From an uncultured Pseudomonadota bacterium (GTDB taxonomy: Bacteria > Pseudomonadota > Alphaproteobacteria > RF32 > CAG-239), in NCBI GenBank assembly GCA_902763535.1, contig CACWSG010000003.1, forward strand, positions 24,779 through 88,778: a DNA stretch of 64,000 bases, written 5' to 3'. The translations under genes were made by a program, and so were the position numbers. The notes beneath the pieces were generated by a model. That model was given only the letters and a program-made list of their open reading frames with translations. It was not told the DNA's origin and ran no database searches. Positions 16,312 through 25,736 of the stretch are shown one piece after another; position 1 is the first letter of the stretch, and each line of letters begins with the position of its first letter.

Positions 16312-17661
16312 ATGGTTTCATTAGCAGAAAAGATGGCGGCAAGCGTTGATATGTCGGTGTTTGGCAAAGCTGAAGAACTCAAGAAAAGATTGTGGTTTAC
16401 GATTTTGGCTTTGATTGTGTTCAGAGTTGGTACTTTTATTCCGCTTCCGGGAATTGATCCGACAGTTGTTTCTGAGTTGTTTGCGCGCAATTCCAATGGC
16501 TTGTTGGGGATGTTTAATATGTTCGCCGGCGGTGCGTTAGAGCGTATGACAATTTTTGCTTTGAACATTATGCCTTATATCTCGGCTTCGATTATTGTTC
16601 AATTGGGGCAATCAATTATTCCCTCACTGCAGGCTTTGAAAAAAGAAGGCGAGGCCGGACATCGTAAGATTACCCAATATACACGCTATTTGACAGTGCT
16701 GATTACTATCATTCAAGGATATGGTATTGCTGTTGGCTTGGAAAGTATGAGTAACTCTATGGGAGCTTCGGCGGTATTATTGCCGGGTGCGGTTTTCAAG
16801 TTTACAACAATCGTATCTTTGGTTGGTGGAACAATGTTCATCGTTTGGTTGGGTGAGCAAATTACTTCACGCGGTGTAGGTAACGGTTCATCTTTAATCA
16901 TTACGGTAGGTATTATCGCCAATATTCCGGCTGCCTTGGCTCAGACTTTTGAGTTGGGACGGGTTGGTTCAATGTCTGCCGGTGTGATTTTGATGTTGAT
17001 GGTTATGGCAGTTGGATTGATTTATTTAATCGTATTGGTTGAGAGAGCTCAACGTAAAATCATTATTCAATATCCCAAGCGTCAAATGATGGGAAGAATG
17101 GGGTCGGCTGAAAGCTCGCATTTGCCGTTGAAGATTAATCCGACCGGTGTTATTCCGCCGATTTTCGCCAGCTCTTTATTGTTGTTGCCGATTACGGTGG
17201 CCAATCTGAGTGCGGAAAATGGTCCGGTTTGGGTGCAAACATTGTCACAAATGTTGGGACATGGTCAACCGTTGTATTTGGCCTTGTATGCTTTCTTGAT
17301 TGCATTCTTTGCTTTCTTTTATACGGCAATTGTGTTCAATCCGGAAGAAACAGCCGATAATTTGAAAAAACACGGCGGATTTGTTGCCGGTATCAGACCG
17401 GGTAAAAATACTGCAGAGTATTTGGATTATGTCATTACTCGTTTGACTGTTTTAGGATCGGTTTATTTGGTCGGTTTATGCATTTTGCCTGAGATTTTGA
17501 TTGCCAAGTTGTCTGTTCCGTTTGTGCTTGGCGGTACAACCTTGCTCATCGTGGTTCAAGTTACGATGGACTTTGTCGGACAAGTTCAATCTCATTTGAT
17601 AGCTTATCAATACGAATCGTTGATTCGTAAAGCTTCATTGGCAGGTAAGAGAAAGAAATAA
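16312..17661 (+). CDS. secY: Protein translocase channel subunit SecY
   Basis: The 449-residue protein has about ten membrane helices, with typical SecY segments LFNMFAGGALERMTIFALNIMP (helix 2 region, part), GVGNGSSLIITVGI and the cytoplasmic loop QRKIIIQYPKRQM. It forms the Sec channel with SecE. It is followed by adk as in classic spc operons, but rplO is not in front of it: that gene is 21 kb downstream. The upstream 120 bases are AT-rich and may hold its promoter. Confidence 0.97.
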   Translation: MVSLAEKMAASVDMSVFGKAEELKKRLWFTILALIVFRVGTFIPLPGIDPTVVSELFARNSNGLLGMFNMFAGGALERMTIFALNIMPYISASIIVQLGQSIIPSLQALKKEGEAGHRKITQYTRYLTVLITIIQGYGIAVGLESMSNSMGASAVLLPGAVFKFTTIVSLVGGTMFIVWLGEQITSRGVGNGSSLIITVGIIANIPAALAQTFELGRVGSMSAGVILMLMVMAVGLIYLIVLVERAQRKIIIQYPKRQMMGRMGSAESSHLPLKINPTGVIPPIFASSLLLLPITVANLSAENGPVWVQTLSQMLGHGQPLYLALYAFLIAFFAFFYTAIVFNPEETADNLKKHGGFVAGIRPGKNTAEYLDYVITRLTVLGSVYLVGLCILPEILIAKLSVPFVLGGTTLLIVVQVTMDFVGQVQSHLIAYQYESLIRKASLAGKRKK

Positions 17662-17665
17662 ACTG

Positions 17666-18346
17666 ATGAATGCCAACGGATTGGGTTTGCATATTGTTTT
17701 AACGGGAGCGCCCGGGTGCGGCAAGGGCACTCAGGCGCGTTTGCTGAAAGAGCGAATCGCTATTCCGCATTTATCGACCGGCGAGATGTTGCGAGCGGAG
17801 GCTCAGACCGGCTCAGATTTGGGACGCAAAATAAAGTCATTGATTGATGACGGCAATTTGGTTCCCGATGAGATGATTGTGAAAATGCTGGAAAAACGCA
17901 TTGACCAAGATGATTGCAAAAACGGATTTATTTTAGATGGGTTTCCACGCACTTTGCCGCAGGCTGAAGTGTTGGATGAGTTGCTGCAGAAAAAAGGTAT
18001 AGTCCTTGATGCGGCAATAGAAATTCAAGTTCCTGATGAAATAATAATGGAACGTATTTTAGGTCGCTATGCCTGCATGAAGTGCGGACAAGGTTATCAT
18101 GATCGTTATTTGAAGCCTAAAGTATATGGCGTGTGCGATAATTGCGGGGGAACGGAATTCTATCGCAGAATCGATGATAATCGCACTACTGTTCATAATC
18201 GACTCGTTAATTATAGAGCGCTTACATATCCGACAATTTCCTATTTTGAGCAACAAGGGAAGCTTTTGTGTGTCGATGGGACCGGTTCAATAGATGCGGT
18301 TGCCAAGAAAATCGATAATTTATTGGCGGTTGTGAGAGAAAAATAA
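17666..18346 (+). CDS. adk: Adenylate kinase with zinc-type lid
   Basis: The 226-residue protein has the P-loop TGAPGCGKGTQ, the AMP site (HLSTGEMLRAE), FILDGFPRT and a long LID with four cysteines, CMKCG and CDNCG (CX2C...CX2C), which bind zinc in many bacteria. It interconverts ATP, AMP and ADP. It follows secY by four bases. The gap to rpsM contains a new promoter. Confidence 0.96.
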   Translation: MNANGLGLHIVLTGAPGCGKGTQARLLKERIAIPHLSTGEMLRAEAQTGSDLGRKIKSLIDDGNLVPDEMIVKMLEKRIDQDDCKNGFILDGFPRTLPQAEVLDELLQKKGIVLDAAIEIQVPDEIIMERILGRYACMKCGQGYHDRYLKPKVYGVCDNCGGTEFYRRIDDNRTTVHNRLVNYRALTYPTISYFEQQGKLLCVDGTGSIDAVAKKIDNLLAVVREK

Positions 18347-18397
18347 TCGCTTTTGCGAAAAAAATGCATTTTTTTTTAAAAAATTGTAAATCTTTGG

Positions 18398-18425
18398 TTG
18401 ACAGCAATAAATTTTGTCATATAAT
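18398..18425 (+). promoter_or_regulatory. Strong sigma-70 promoter of rpsM-rpsK-rpoA
   Basis: Consensus TTGACA (18398-18403), a 16-base spacer and consensus TATAAT (18420-18425). The leader to the rpsM start is about 65 bases. It makes rpsM-rpsK-rpoA independent of secY-adk. Confidence 0.85.
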
Positions 18426-18496
18426 CCGGCTTAATTTTGAAAAGTGGGTGATCAGCTTTTTAAATGTGGTTTAATATATAAAGATGGAGAGTTAAT

Positions 18497-18865
18497 TTGG
18501 CTCGTATAGCTGGTGTAAATATTCCAACTGCCAAAAAGATTGAGGTTGCTTTGACCTATATTTATGGCATTGGACGCAAAACTGCTCAGGACATTTGCAA
18601 AAAATCCGGTGTTTCAGTGGATCGCCGTGTTCATGAGTTGAGCGAAGATGAAGTCGCGAAAATTCGTGAGGTTATTGACAATGAAATCGTGGTAGAAGGT
18701 GAGCTTCGCCGCGAAGTTGGTGTTAATATTAAGAGATTGATGGACTTAGGTTGCTATCGCGGACTACGCCATCGTAAAGGTTTGCCGGTAAGAGGACAAA
18801 GCACAAAGCAAAATGCTCGTACTCGTAAGGGTAAACGCAAGACTGTTGCAAATAAGAAGAAATAA
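18497..18865 (+). CDS. rpsM: 30S ribosomal protein S13
   Basis: The 122-residue protein begins with TTG ([18 protein letters not shown]), preceded by a GGAGAG site. It has the helix-two-turn-helix body and the basic tail [20 protein letters not shown] that touches the P-site tRNA. It leads the rpsM-rpsK-rpoA transcript. Confidence 0.98.
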   Translation: MARIAGVNIPTAKKIEVALTYIYGIGRKTAQDICKKSGVSVDRRVHELSEDEVAKIREVIDNEIVVEGELRREVGVNIKRLMDLGCYRGLRHRKGLPVRGQSTKQNARTRKGKRKTVANKKK

Positions 18866-18878
18866 GGTGATTTGAGAA

Positions 18879-19271
18879 ATGGCTAAAGCAGTATCACAAA
18901 AGTTGAAAAGAAAAGAAAAGAAGAATATCAGTGCCGGTGTTGCACATATCAGTTCTTCTTTCAATAATACCAGAGTAACAATTACCGATGCTCAGGGAAA
19001 CACTGTTGCTTGGTCAACCGCCGGTGCCCAAGGTTTTAAGGGATCTCGTAAATCGACTCCTTATGCCGCTCAGGTAGCTGCAGAAGAGGCTGGCAAAAAA
19101 GCACAAGAGCATGGTATGAAGACTTTGGAAGTAGAAGTTAAAGGACCGGGGTCAGGAAGAGAATCGGCAATCAGAGCTTTGCAAGTTGTCGGATTTACTA
19201 TCACAACCATCCGTGATGTTACACCTATTCCTCACAATGGTTGCAGATTGAGAAAGCGCCGTCGCGTCTAG
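18879..19271 (+). CDS. rpsK: 30S ribosomal protein S11
   Basis: The 130-residue protein has the S11 signature [20 protein letters not shown] and [15 protein letters not shown], with the tail [14 protein letters not shown]. It binds the 30S platform. It lies 13 bases after rpsM. rpsD, which follows rpsK in enterobacteria, is absent, as is usual in alphaproteobacteria. Confidence 0.98.
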   Translation: MAKAVSQKLKRKEKKNISAGVAHISSSFNNTRVTITDAQGNTVAWSTAGAQGFKGSRKSTPYAAQVAAEEAGKKAQEHGMKTLEVEVKGPGSGRESAIRALQVVGFTITTIRDVTPIPHNGCRLRKRRRV

Positions 19272-19284
19272 TCGTATATAATTG

Positions 19285-19321
19285 CCTAAAGATTGGATTT
19301 AAATGCGATTCAATCTTTAGG
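19285..19321 (+). promoter_or_regulatory. Intercistronic hairpin between rpsK and rpoA
   Basis: CCTAAAGATTG (19285-19295) pairs perfectly with CAATCTTTAGG (19311-19321). TTATCTTTTG follows, a poor T-tract. It may partly terminate transcription or protect mRNA, lowering rpoA relative to the ribosomal genes. Confidence 0.6.
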
Positions 19322-19365
19322 TTATCTTTTGATTGAACTTTTCAATAAAAATAGAGGGCATTCCA

Positions 19366-20373
19366 GTGATTCAAAAAAATTGGCAAGAACTTATTAAACC
19401 GACTAATTTGGATGTCAGCGCCGATGGGGCGAATAGAGCCAAAATAGTGGTTGAACCTTTGGAAAGAGGTTTTGGTCTGACTTTGGGCAATGCATTGCGC
19501 AGAGTTTTGTTGTCATCCTTGCAGGGTGGAGCCGTTACCAGTATTAAAATTGACGGAGTGCTGCATGAGTTCTCGGTTATTCCGGGTGTTAGGGAAGATG
19601 TTACAGATATAGTTTTGAATGTTAAATGTTTGGCAATTGCCATGCATTCAGAGGGCACCAAAACTATGACATTGCATGCAGAAGGACCTTGTGCCGTTAC
19701 AGCTTCAATGATTGAAACCGGTCATGATGTTGAAATTATGAATCCTGATTTGGTGATTTGCAATTTGGACAGCGGTGCTAAGATTAATATGGAATTGACA
19801 GTTGGTACAGGTAAAGGTTATGTTCCCGCTGCCAGCAGCAAGACTACCGATACTCCGATTGGAGTTATTTTGGTTGATGCAATTTATTCTCCGGTCAGAA
19901 AAGTTTCTTATAAGGTTGAAAATACCCGTGTCGGTCAAGTTACCGATTATGATAAACTGACGATGGTTGTTGAGACTAACGGTGTAGTTACTCCGGAGGA
20001 TGCAGTTGCGTTTGCAGCTCGTATTTTGCAGGATCAATTGAAACCGTTCATCAACTTTGATGAGCCGGAAATTGAAGTCGCTGCTGAGAAAGAAGAATTG
20101 CCGTTTAATCGCAATTTACTCAAGAAAGTTGAGGAATTGGAATTGTCAGTTCGTTCAGCAAATTGCTTGAAGAATGATAACATCGTTTATATCGGTGATT
20201 TGGTTCAAAAGACTGAGGCAGAGATGTTGCGTACACCGAACTTCGGTCGTAAATCATTGAATGAAATTAAAGAAGTTTTGGCTAAGATGGGAATCCATTT
20301 GGGTATGGATACTCCGGGTTGGCCGCCTGAGAATATTGAAGATTTGATTCGTCGTTGTGACGAGCATTTCTAA
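19366..20373 (+). CDS. rpoA: RNA polymerase alpha subunit
   Basis: I start at GTG 19366 ([14 protein letters not shown]), which matches the common alphaproteobacterial N-terminus and has a GAGGG site; a TTG 33 bases upstream is less likely. The N-terminal domain ([19 protein letters not shown]) dimerises and nucleates polymerase assembly. The C-terminal domain ([29 protein letters not shown]) binds UP elements and activators. A strong terminator follows directly, so rplQ is not downstream. Confidence 0.97.
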   Translation: MIQKNWQELIKPTNLDVSADGANRAKIVVEPLERGFGLTLGNALRRVLLSSLQGGAVTSIKIDGVLHEFSVIPGVREDVTDIVLNVKCLAIAMHSEGTKTMTLHAEGPCAVTASMIETGHDVEIMNPDLVICNLDSGAKINMELTVGTGKGYVPAASSKTTDTPIGVILVDAIYSPVRKVSYKVENTRVGQVTDYDKLTMVVETNGVVTPEDAVAFAARILQDQLKPFINFDEPEIEVAAEKEELPFNRNLLKKVEELELSVRSANCLKNDNIVYIGDLVQKTEAEMLRTPNFGRKSLNEIKEVLAKMGIHLGMDTPGWPPENIEDLIRRCDEHF

Positions 20374-20395
20374 AAATTGCTTTGATATGCTACTT

Positions 20396-20431
20396 AAAAT
20401 CCCCTCTGCTCATAAAGCGAGGGGATTTTTT
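20396..20431 (+). terminator. Terminator of rpsM-rpsK-rpoA
   Basis: AAAATCCCCTC (20396-20406) pairs perfectly with GAGGGGATTTT (20419-20429), ending in a T run. It lies 23 bases after the rpoA stop. Confidence 0.92.
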
Positions 20432-20588
20432 GGTGGTGGTTTATTTGAAGAGTGATTTATAAAATCGTTCGGTATAATTTTTGTTTTAATTTATCATTTA
20501 ATAACTATAAAATTTGCGTTTATTTATTTAAATATTGCGCTAAAATAACTAATGTTTATGGGGAAAATTATTCTTTTTGGGGCTTTTA

Positions 20589-21095
20589 ATGATAGATGAT
20601 GAAGATGCGGAAGTAGAGGAGATTGTTGAAGGTCCGCATATTAAACGCAAAAGATTGATGTTGATATTGTTGCCGCTGTTGATTGTAATAGGTGTTTCGG
20701 CAACGATTTTCTTTGTCTTGAAAAGACAGCAATCTGCCGAATCTGAAAAATATAAAATTGTTCAGTACAGTAAAGATAGTCAGGACAATGTGAGTGTTTT
20801 CTATGATATGCCGGAAGTTGTTACTTCGGTTAAGGGAAGACAAGGTCAATTAGAATTAAAATTTAAGTTGAATTTGGAATTGGCGAGTGTTGATGATTTG
20901 CGTGTTATTGAGATATTAGCTCCCAAGCTTAATGAGGTGGTTATTAATCATACAATTGAGTTGACTGCCGATGAACTGAGCGGTTCAACGGGATTGTATT
21001 GGTTTAAGGAAGAGCTGTTTTATCGTCTTAATGTGGCGGCTGCTCCAATTAAGATTAAGAATATTAACTTTAATAGTTTTGAGTTGCAGAAGTAG
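20589..21095 (+). CDS. fliL: Flagellar basal body-associated protein FliL
   Basis: I start at ATG 20589; the frame is open to TTG 20577. The protein (168 residues) has a short acidic N-terminus, a membrane segment at about residues 25-45 and a periplasmic FliL domain ending INFNSFELQK. FliL lies around the stator and supports motor torque. It is the first gene of a five-gene motility group and is followed by fliM. The final 30 residues are less typical, so the family call depends partly on context. Confidence 0.85.
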   Translation: MIDDEDAEVEEIVEGPHIKRKRLMLILLPLLIVIGVSATIFFVLKRQQSAESEKYKIVQYSKDSQDNVSVFYDMPEVVTSVKGRQGQLELKFKLNLELASVDDLRVIEILAPKLNEVVINHTIELTADELSGSTGLYWFKEELFYRLNVAAAPIKIKNINFNSFELQK

Positions 21096-21111
21096 TTAGA
21101 GGGATACAAAA

Positions 21112-22110
21112 TTGGCTGATAATAACAATTCTAATGAGGTAACAGCAGAGTCAAAAGTTCTTAGTCAGGAAGAAATTGACGCTTTGTTGGGTTATGGCTC
21201 AGACGCTAATGATTTAGGTGTGCAGAAAAGTGGTGTTCAAGCCATACTGAACTCTAATATGGTATTTTATGAACGATTACCGATGTTGGAGATTGTGTTT
21301 GATCGCTTGATCAGGCAAATGGCAACTTCATTGCGTAACTATACTCAGGATAATGTTGAAGTATCATTAGAGGCAATTGAATCAATGCGTTTCGGTGAAT
21401 ATATGGATTCTCTGACTTTGCCGACATTGATTAATGTTTTTAAGGCTGAAGAGTGGGATAATTATGGTTTGATGTCGCTCGACAGCTCACTGATTTACTC
21501 ATTGGTTGATGTTTTGTTGGGAGGACGCCGCGGTACGGTCGCAATGCGAGTTGAAGGTCGTCCGTATACAACGATTGAATTGAATATTATTAAGGAAATT
21601 ATCCAGTTGATATTAAGCGATTTGTCAGCGGCTTTTGATCCGGTTACTTCGGTTGGTTTTACTTTTGATCGTTTGGAAACGAATCCTCGTTTTGCACAAA
21701 TAACTCGAGATTCCAATGCGGTGATTGTGGCTCATTTGCGTATTGATATGGAAAGCCGTGGCGGAAAAATAGATTTAATGTTACCTTATACAACATTGGA
21801 ACCGGTGAGAGAGTTATTGTTACAGATGTTTATGGGAGAACGTTTTGGTCGGGATACCGTATGGGAAAATCATCTTATGTCAAAATTATGGGATACCGAT
21901 GTTGAAGTTAAAGCCATTTTGAAAGAAACAAAAGCTTTGCTGAGTGATGTTTCAAAATGGGAAAAAGGATCGTTCTTTCCGCTGGATATTGCACCGAATG
22001 AAGATGTAAAAGTTTATTGCGGTGATGTACCTTTGTTTGAAGGAAATATGGGACGCAGAGATAAACATATTGTTATAAGAGTGAAAGGAAAGGCTGAGAA
22101 AAATGGCTAA
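21112..22110 (+). CDS. fliM: Flagellar motor switch protein FliM
   Basis: The 332-residue protein starts with TTG. The N-terminal LSQEEIDALLGYG is the conserved CheY-P docking peptide. A CheC-like middle domain (YERLPMLEIVFDRLIRQMA, TTIELNIIKEIIQLIL) and a C-terminal SpoA domain (VEVKAILKETKALLSDV) follow. FliM joins FliG to FliN in the C ring and switches rotation. Its last bases overlap the next start by eight. Confidence 0.96.
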   Translation: MADNNNSNEVTAESKVLSQEEIDALLGYGSDANDLGVQKSGVQAILNSNMVFYERLPMLEIVFDRLIRQMATSLRNYTQDNVEVSLEAIESMRFGEYMDSLTLPTLINVFKAEEWDNYGLMSLDSSLIYSLVDVLLGGRRGTVAMRVEGRPYTTIELNIIKEIIQLILSDLSAAFDPVTSVGFTFDRLETNPRFAQITRDSNAVIVAHLRIDMESRGGKIDLMLPYTTLEPVRELLLQMFMGERFGRDTVWENHLMSKLWDTDVEVKAILKETKALLSDVSKWEKGSFFPLDIAPNEDVKVYCGDVPLFEGNMGRRDKHIVIRVKGKAEKNG

Positions 22111-22546
22111 TCTTGAACTTATAATTAATTTAGCAATAATATTCCTGCTAATACCAATGATTGTATTTGCTTACAATCTGAATAAAAGTTTGAAGACTTT
22201 GCGACAGAATCAAAGTTCTTTGGCTCAGTTGGTTGCGGCTTTGAATGAAGCAACATTTAAGGCAGAAAATTCAATTCCGAAGTTGAAAACGGCTACGGAG
22301 CACTCTTCAGAAGGTCTAAAGGAAGTGGTTGATAATGCCAAAGAGCTGAAAGATGATTTGTTGTTTATTAATGAGAGAGCGGATTCATTGGCTGATCGTT
22401 TGGAGAATGTTATATCGACATCAAGGGGTTTGCCGGCACAAAATCAACCATCAGATGATAGTAATCTTGCTAAAGTTGAAAATCCGCAAGATGACAGAGC
22501 AATGGCCGAAATGGAATTACTAAAAGCGTTGAGGGCGATTAAGTAG
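22103..22546 (+). CDS. DUF6468-type flagellar accessory protein
   Basis: The 147-residue protein has one N-terminal membrane segment (about 7-25), then a long coiled-coil-prone helix (about 28-100) and an acidic C-terminus with RAMAEMELLKALRAIK. The layout and the place between fliM and a MotE-like gene match the DUF6468 family, which I know from alphaproteobacterial flagellar clusters. Its exact role is not known to me. It overlaps fliM by eight bases. Confidence 0.7.
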   Translation: MANLELIINLAIIFLLIPMIVFAYNLNKSLKTLRQNQSSLAQLVAALNEATFKAENSIPKLKTATEHSSEGLKEVVDNAKELKDDLLFINERADSLADRLENVISTSRGLPAQNQPSDDSNLAKVENPQDDRAMAEMELLKALRAIK

Positions 22547-22547
22547 C

Positions 22548-23192
22548 ATGAGCAAGAAACATGAATTTAAGTTTAGAATCCGTTTATTGCCGTTGTTTAT
22601 TTTTACAGCGGTGTTAGGACTGAGCATTAGGATAAACCATGCCTACGATCTGTATCAAAAGAGTGTTGTCAGAAATATAACTATTACGACGGCAACAGCG
22701 ATAGCTGAAGATAAACTTGATAAAGATACAGAACAGTTAACTCAAGTTTTGCATGATAAAGAAGGTAAAGATACGGTTGGCAATATACCGGTTTTCAGCG
22801 ATTCAGAGATTGCTATTTTGCAAGAGTTGGCTGAACGCAGAGAAGCTTTGGATATAAAAGCTCAAGAAATTGATAAAAGAGCAGTTCAGTTGAAGGTAGC
22901 AGAAGAAGAGATAGACAGAAAAATTAATCAATTAAAGGAATATGAGCAACGTTTGGGTAAATTGATTAATCAATATTCGGAAAAAGAACAGGAAAATATT
23001 AATTCTTTGGTTAAGCTGTACAGTTCAATGAAGCCCAAAGATGCAGCAAGGATTTTTAATACTATGAATTTGGACATCTCTACGGCAATATTAAAAGGAA
23101 TGAAACCTTCCGCATCATCGGCTATTTTATCGCAAATGGATTCAGAGAAGGCGCAAGCAATTACGGCTGAGTTGATAGGAAATAATATTTAA
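22548..23192 (+). CDS. MotE-like flagellar protein with MgtE N-terminal-type domain
   Basis: The 214-residue protein has a membrane segment at about 12-28, a coiled coil at about 90-150 rich in Glu/Lys, and a C-terminal domain (KLYSSMKPKDAARIFNTMN... AILSQMDSEKAQAITAEL) of the MgtE intracellular N-type, related to the FliG middle domain. MotE of rhizobia is a periplasmic chaperone for MotC; FlbB of spirochaetes is similar. The location in a fliL-fliM group supports a motor role. Confidence 0.75.
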   Translation: MSKKHEFKFRIRLLPLFIFTAVLGLSIRINHAYDLYQKSVVRNITITTATAIAEDKLDKDTEQLTQVLHDKEGKDTVGNIPVFSDSEIAILQELAERREALDIKAQEIDKRAVQLKVAEEEIDRKINQLKEYEQRLGKLINQYSEKEQENINSLVKLYSSMKPKDAARIFNTMNLDISTAILKGMKPSASSAILSQMDSEKAQAITAELIGNNI

Positions 23193-23207
23193 TAAATTGG
23201 TGGAAAA

Positions 23208-25736
23208 TTGAAACTGATGAAGAAAATAGGTGAGTTGTTGCTGGCAAGTGCTTTGGTATTCGGCATTTGCGGTTCTGCGACGGCCAAGGTCGAAAAAAAA
23301 GATCTTCAATCAGTTATTCAAGAGCACTTCAGTGAGAAGGCGGTTGATGCAAATAATTATACTGTCTTAGACAAGAAGGATGCCATAGCCAGTTTGCGTT
23401 TCGTTTGGAATTCTCCGGTTAATGTTGCTTCATTTGTGCGCAATGGTAAAATATGGATGGTTTTTGATAAGGTAAGCCATTTTGATGTCGCAATATTAAA
23501 AAAAGAAGCAAAAGGATTAGCTAAAGAAATATACACTCTTCCTCATCCGGCCGGCAGTGTTGTGATTATTGAGCCGGAAGAAGGGGTAAAGCATACCTTG
23601 CGCAAAGAAGGACTTTTGTGGATTGTAGATTTATATGTTGGTCGTGCTCCTTTGTTTGAGCGAAAAGATATAACCATATTTACGCAATTTGACAGTTTTA
23701 AGAATGTATATTTATTCATGCCGACAACTTTTGTTGGGAATATTGTTTCGATTTTAGATCCTGAAATCGGAGATGCTGTTTCTATATTTACAACTCCACA
23801 GTTGGGCTTAGGTAATAGTACCTTTTATCGCTATCCTGATTTTGATATATTGGAAACTTTGCAGGGTATGGCTTTTGTGATGAATGCGCCGGATATTGCT
23901 TTGGATCGAGGAAACTCCGGTGTTACATTGAAAGCTATCGGACGTTCGCTTAATATAACAAGTGACTTAGATAGTCTTAAACAGCAACAAATTGCCAAAA
24001 GTGGCGGAAAGGAAATGGAGGTTAAAAGTCCTTTTGATTTGCATATTTCACAGCAGTTGGCCGGTAAGAAATTTTTAAATGTGATTGACGATTTCAGGAG
24101 TCAGATATTGTCGGCTCCCATGGAAGAAAAGAATATGTTGCGTATAAAACTGGCTCAATATTATGTTTATAATGGGATGGGTACAGATGCGGTATATATT
24201 CTTGATAAAATGTTGGATTTAGATTTGCCGGAAACTCGGACGGATTATTTTCACGCTCTTTTGGGGGTTGCTGATTTTTTGGCACATCGTTGGCAAGAAG
24301 CTGAAAAACATTTTTCTTTTGGACGCATTCAAGATACGATAGAGGGTAGGTTTTGGAAAATTATAGCTCAAACAGCTTATAAATTTGAGGAAAAGAATAA
24401 TGAACTTATTCTGAAACATATATCGTTGATGCGTGATTATCCGCAAGCAATTAAGGATCAGATAGCTATTATTGCCGCTCGTAACGCTATCAAGGGTAAT
24501 GATGATTTGTCGGCGCAAAATTTCATTGACATATTGAATTCGGTACAGGATAGATTCCGTAATTTGAAGCCCCAAATTACATATTTGCTTGCTCAAAAAT
24601 TGGAAATGCAAGGTTATTTGCGTAATGCCGTAAAAGAATATCAAACTCTGCTTAATTCTAATTCTGCAATGTTTTCGGCATACGGTCGGTTGAGATATAC
24701 AGTATTAAGTCAAATGGTTAATTTTATTGATGTTAAAGCAGCGATCACCGAATTGGAAAAGTTGCGATTTGCATGGGGTGAAAAAAGTTTTCAGATTAAC
24801 CTGCTGGCAAAATTGGCTGATTTTTATCTGAAAGATAAAGATTATTACAATGCGTTGAGGGTTTTGAATGAAGAAGGGTTTATTGTTGATGAAGAAGACA
24901 GAGTGCATATATCCAGAAAAATGGTTAAAGTTTTTGAGGATGTATTTATTGGCAATCATGCCGACGAAGCGCTCACTCCTATAAAAGCTTTGGCTTTGTA
25001 TGAGGATTTCAGATGGTTGAGTGATTTAAGTTCAAGGCGCAATACTATTATGCAAAAGCTGGCTGATCGTCTGGTGTCGGTTGATTTGTTGCCTCGTGCT
25101 AAAGATATTTTACTCAATTTGTTGATGCAGGATGATTTGGGCGCAGATGATATGGCAAGGGTTGGCGCAAGACTGGCAGTAATATATTTGTTTGAACGTA
25201 TTCCGGAACAGTCTTTGGATATTTTAGATGCCACATATTCGGATAAGATTGCGCCGGAAATTGAAGCACCGCGCAAGTTTATTCGTGCAAAAGCCTATGC
25301 CGAGATGGGAAAAGTTGATAAAGCGTTAGAAGTTTTGCAGGATGATTATAGTCTTAATGCTTTGAAATATCGTTTTGAAATTTATTGGAACTCCCAAGAT
25401 TGGGACAATGCTTCTAATGTTATAAAATATTTAATTAAAGAACCGGTAAAAGGTCAGCCCTTGTCAAAAGAGCAAATCAGTTATATTTTAGACTGGGCGA
25501 CAGCATTGAAAAAAGCCGGCAAAGAGACAGTGTTGGTTAGGTTGCGTAAAAAATTTAAGCCTTATTTTGAAGGTACTTCTTATGCCAGCATATTTAATGT
25601 GTTGACCGGAAGGTTGGAGAAAGATGAAGTTGACATTAATACTATTCGCAGTGCTGTGAATGATATTCAGGATTTTAACAGTTTTATAAAATTTTATAAC
25701 AATTCGTTGGAAGAAAAAATTGAGCAGGCTGAATAA
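23208..25736 (+). CDS. Large exported TPR-type protein of the flagellar group
   Basis: The 842-residue protein has a signal peptide ([17 protein letters not shown] then K). Residues about 50-280 are a beta-rich region ([17 protein letters not shown]). From about 300 on there are many helical pairs with TPR-like patterns ([38 protein letters not shown]). It follows the MotE-like gene and overlaps uvrB by 17 bases. It is much larger than MotC. Alphaproteobacterial flagellar clusters often carry such a gene; its function is not known to me. Confidence 0.75.
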   Translation: MKLMKKIGELLLASALVFGICGSATAKVEKKDLQSVIQEHFSEKAVDANNYTVLDKKDAIASLRFVWNSPVNVASFVRNGKIWMVFDKVSHFDVAILKKEAKGLAKEIYTLPHPAGSVVIIEPEEGVKHTLRKEGLLWIVDLYVGRAPLFERKDITIFTQFDSFKNVYLFMPTTFVGNIVSILDPEIGDAVSIFTTPQLGLGNSTFYRYPDFDILETLQGMAFVMNAPDIALDRGNSGVTLKAIGRSLNITSDLDSLKQQQIAKSGGKEMEVKSPFDLHISQQLAGKKFLNVIDDFRSQILSAPMEEKNMLRIKLAQYYVYNGMGTDAVYILDKMLDLDLPETRTDYFHALLGVADFLAHRWQEAEKHFSFGRIQDTIEGRFWKIIAQTAYKFEEKNNELILKHISLMRDYPQAIKDQIAIIAARNAIKGNDDLSAQNFIDILNSVQDRFRNLKPQITYLLAQKLEMQGYLRNAVKEYQTLLNSNSAMFSAYGRLRYTVLSQMVNFIDVKAAITELEKLRFAWGEKSFQINLLAKLADFYLKDKDYYNALRVLNEEGFIVDEEDRVHISRKMVKVFEDVFIGNHADEALTPIKALALYEDFRWLSDLSSRRNTIMQKLADRLVSVDLLPRAKDILLNLLMQDDLGADDMARVGARLAVIYLFERIPEQSLDILDATYSDKIAPEIEAPRKFIRAKAYAEMGKVDKALEVLQDDYSLNALKYRFEIYWNSQDWDNASNVIKYLIKEPVKGQPLSKEQISYILDWATALKKAGKETVLVRLRKKFKPYFEGTSYASIFNVLTGRLEKDEVDINTIRSAVNDIQDFNSFIKFYNNSLEEKIEQAE

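Noticed and set aside
20396..20588. Sigma-54 or sigma-28 promoter before fliL
   Set aside because: I looked for TGGCAC-N5-TTGC and TAAA-N15-GCCGATAA patterns and saw no acceptable match.
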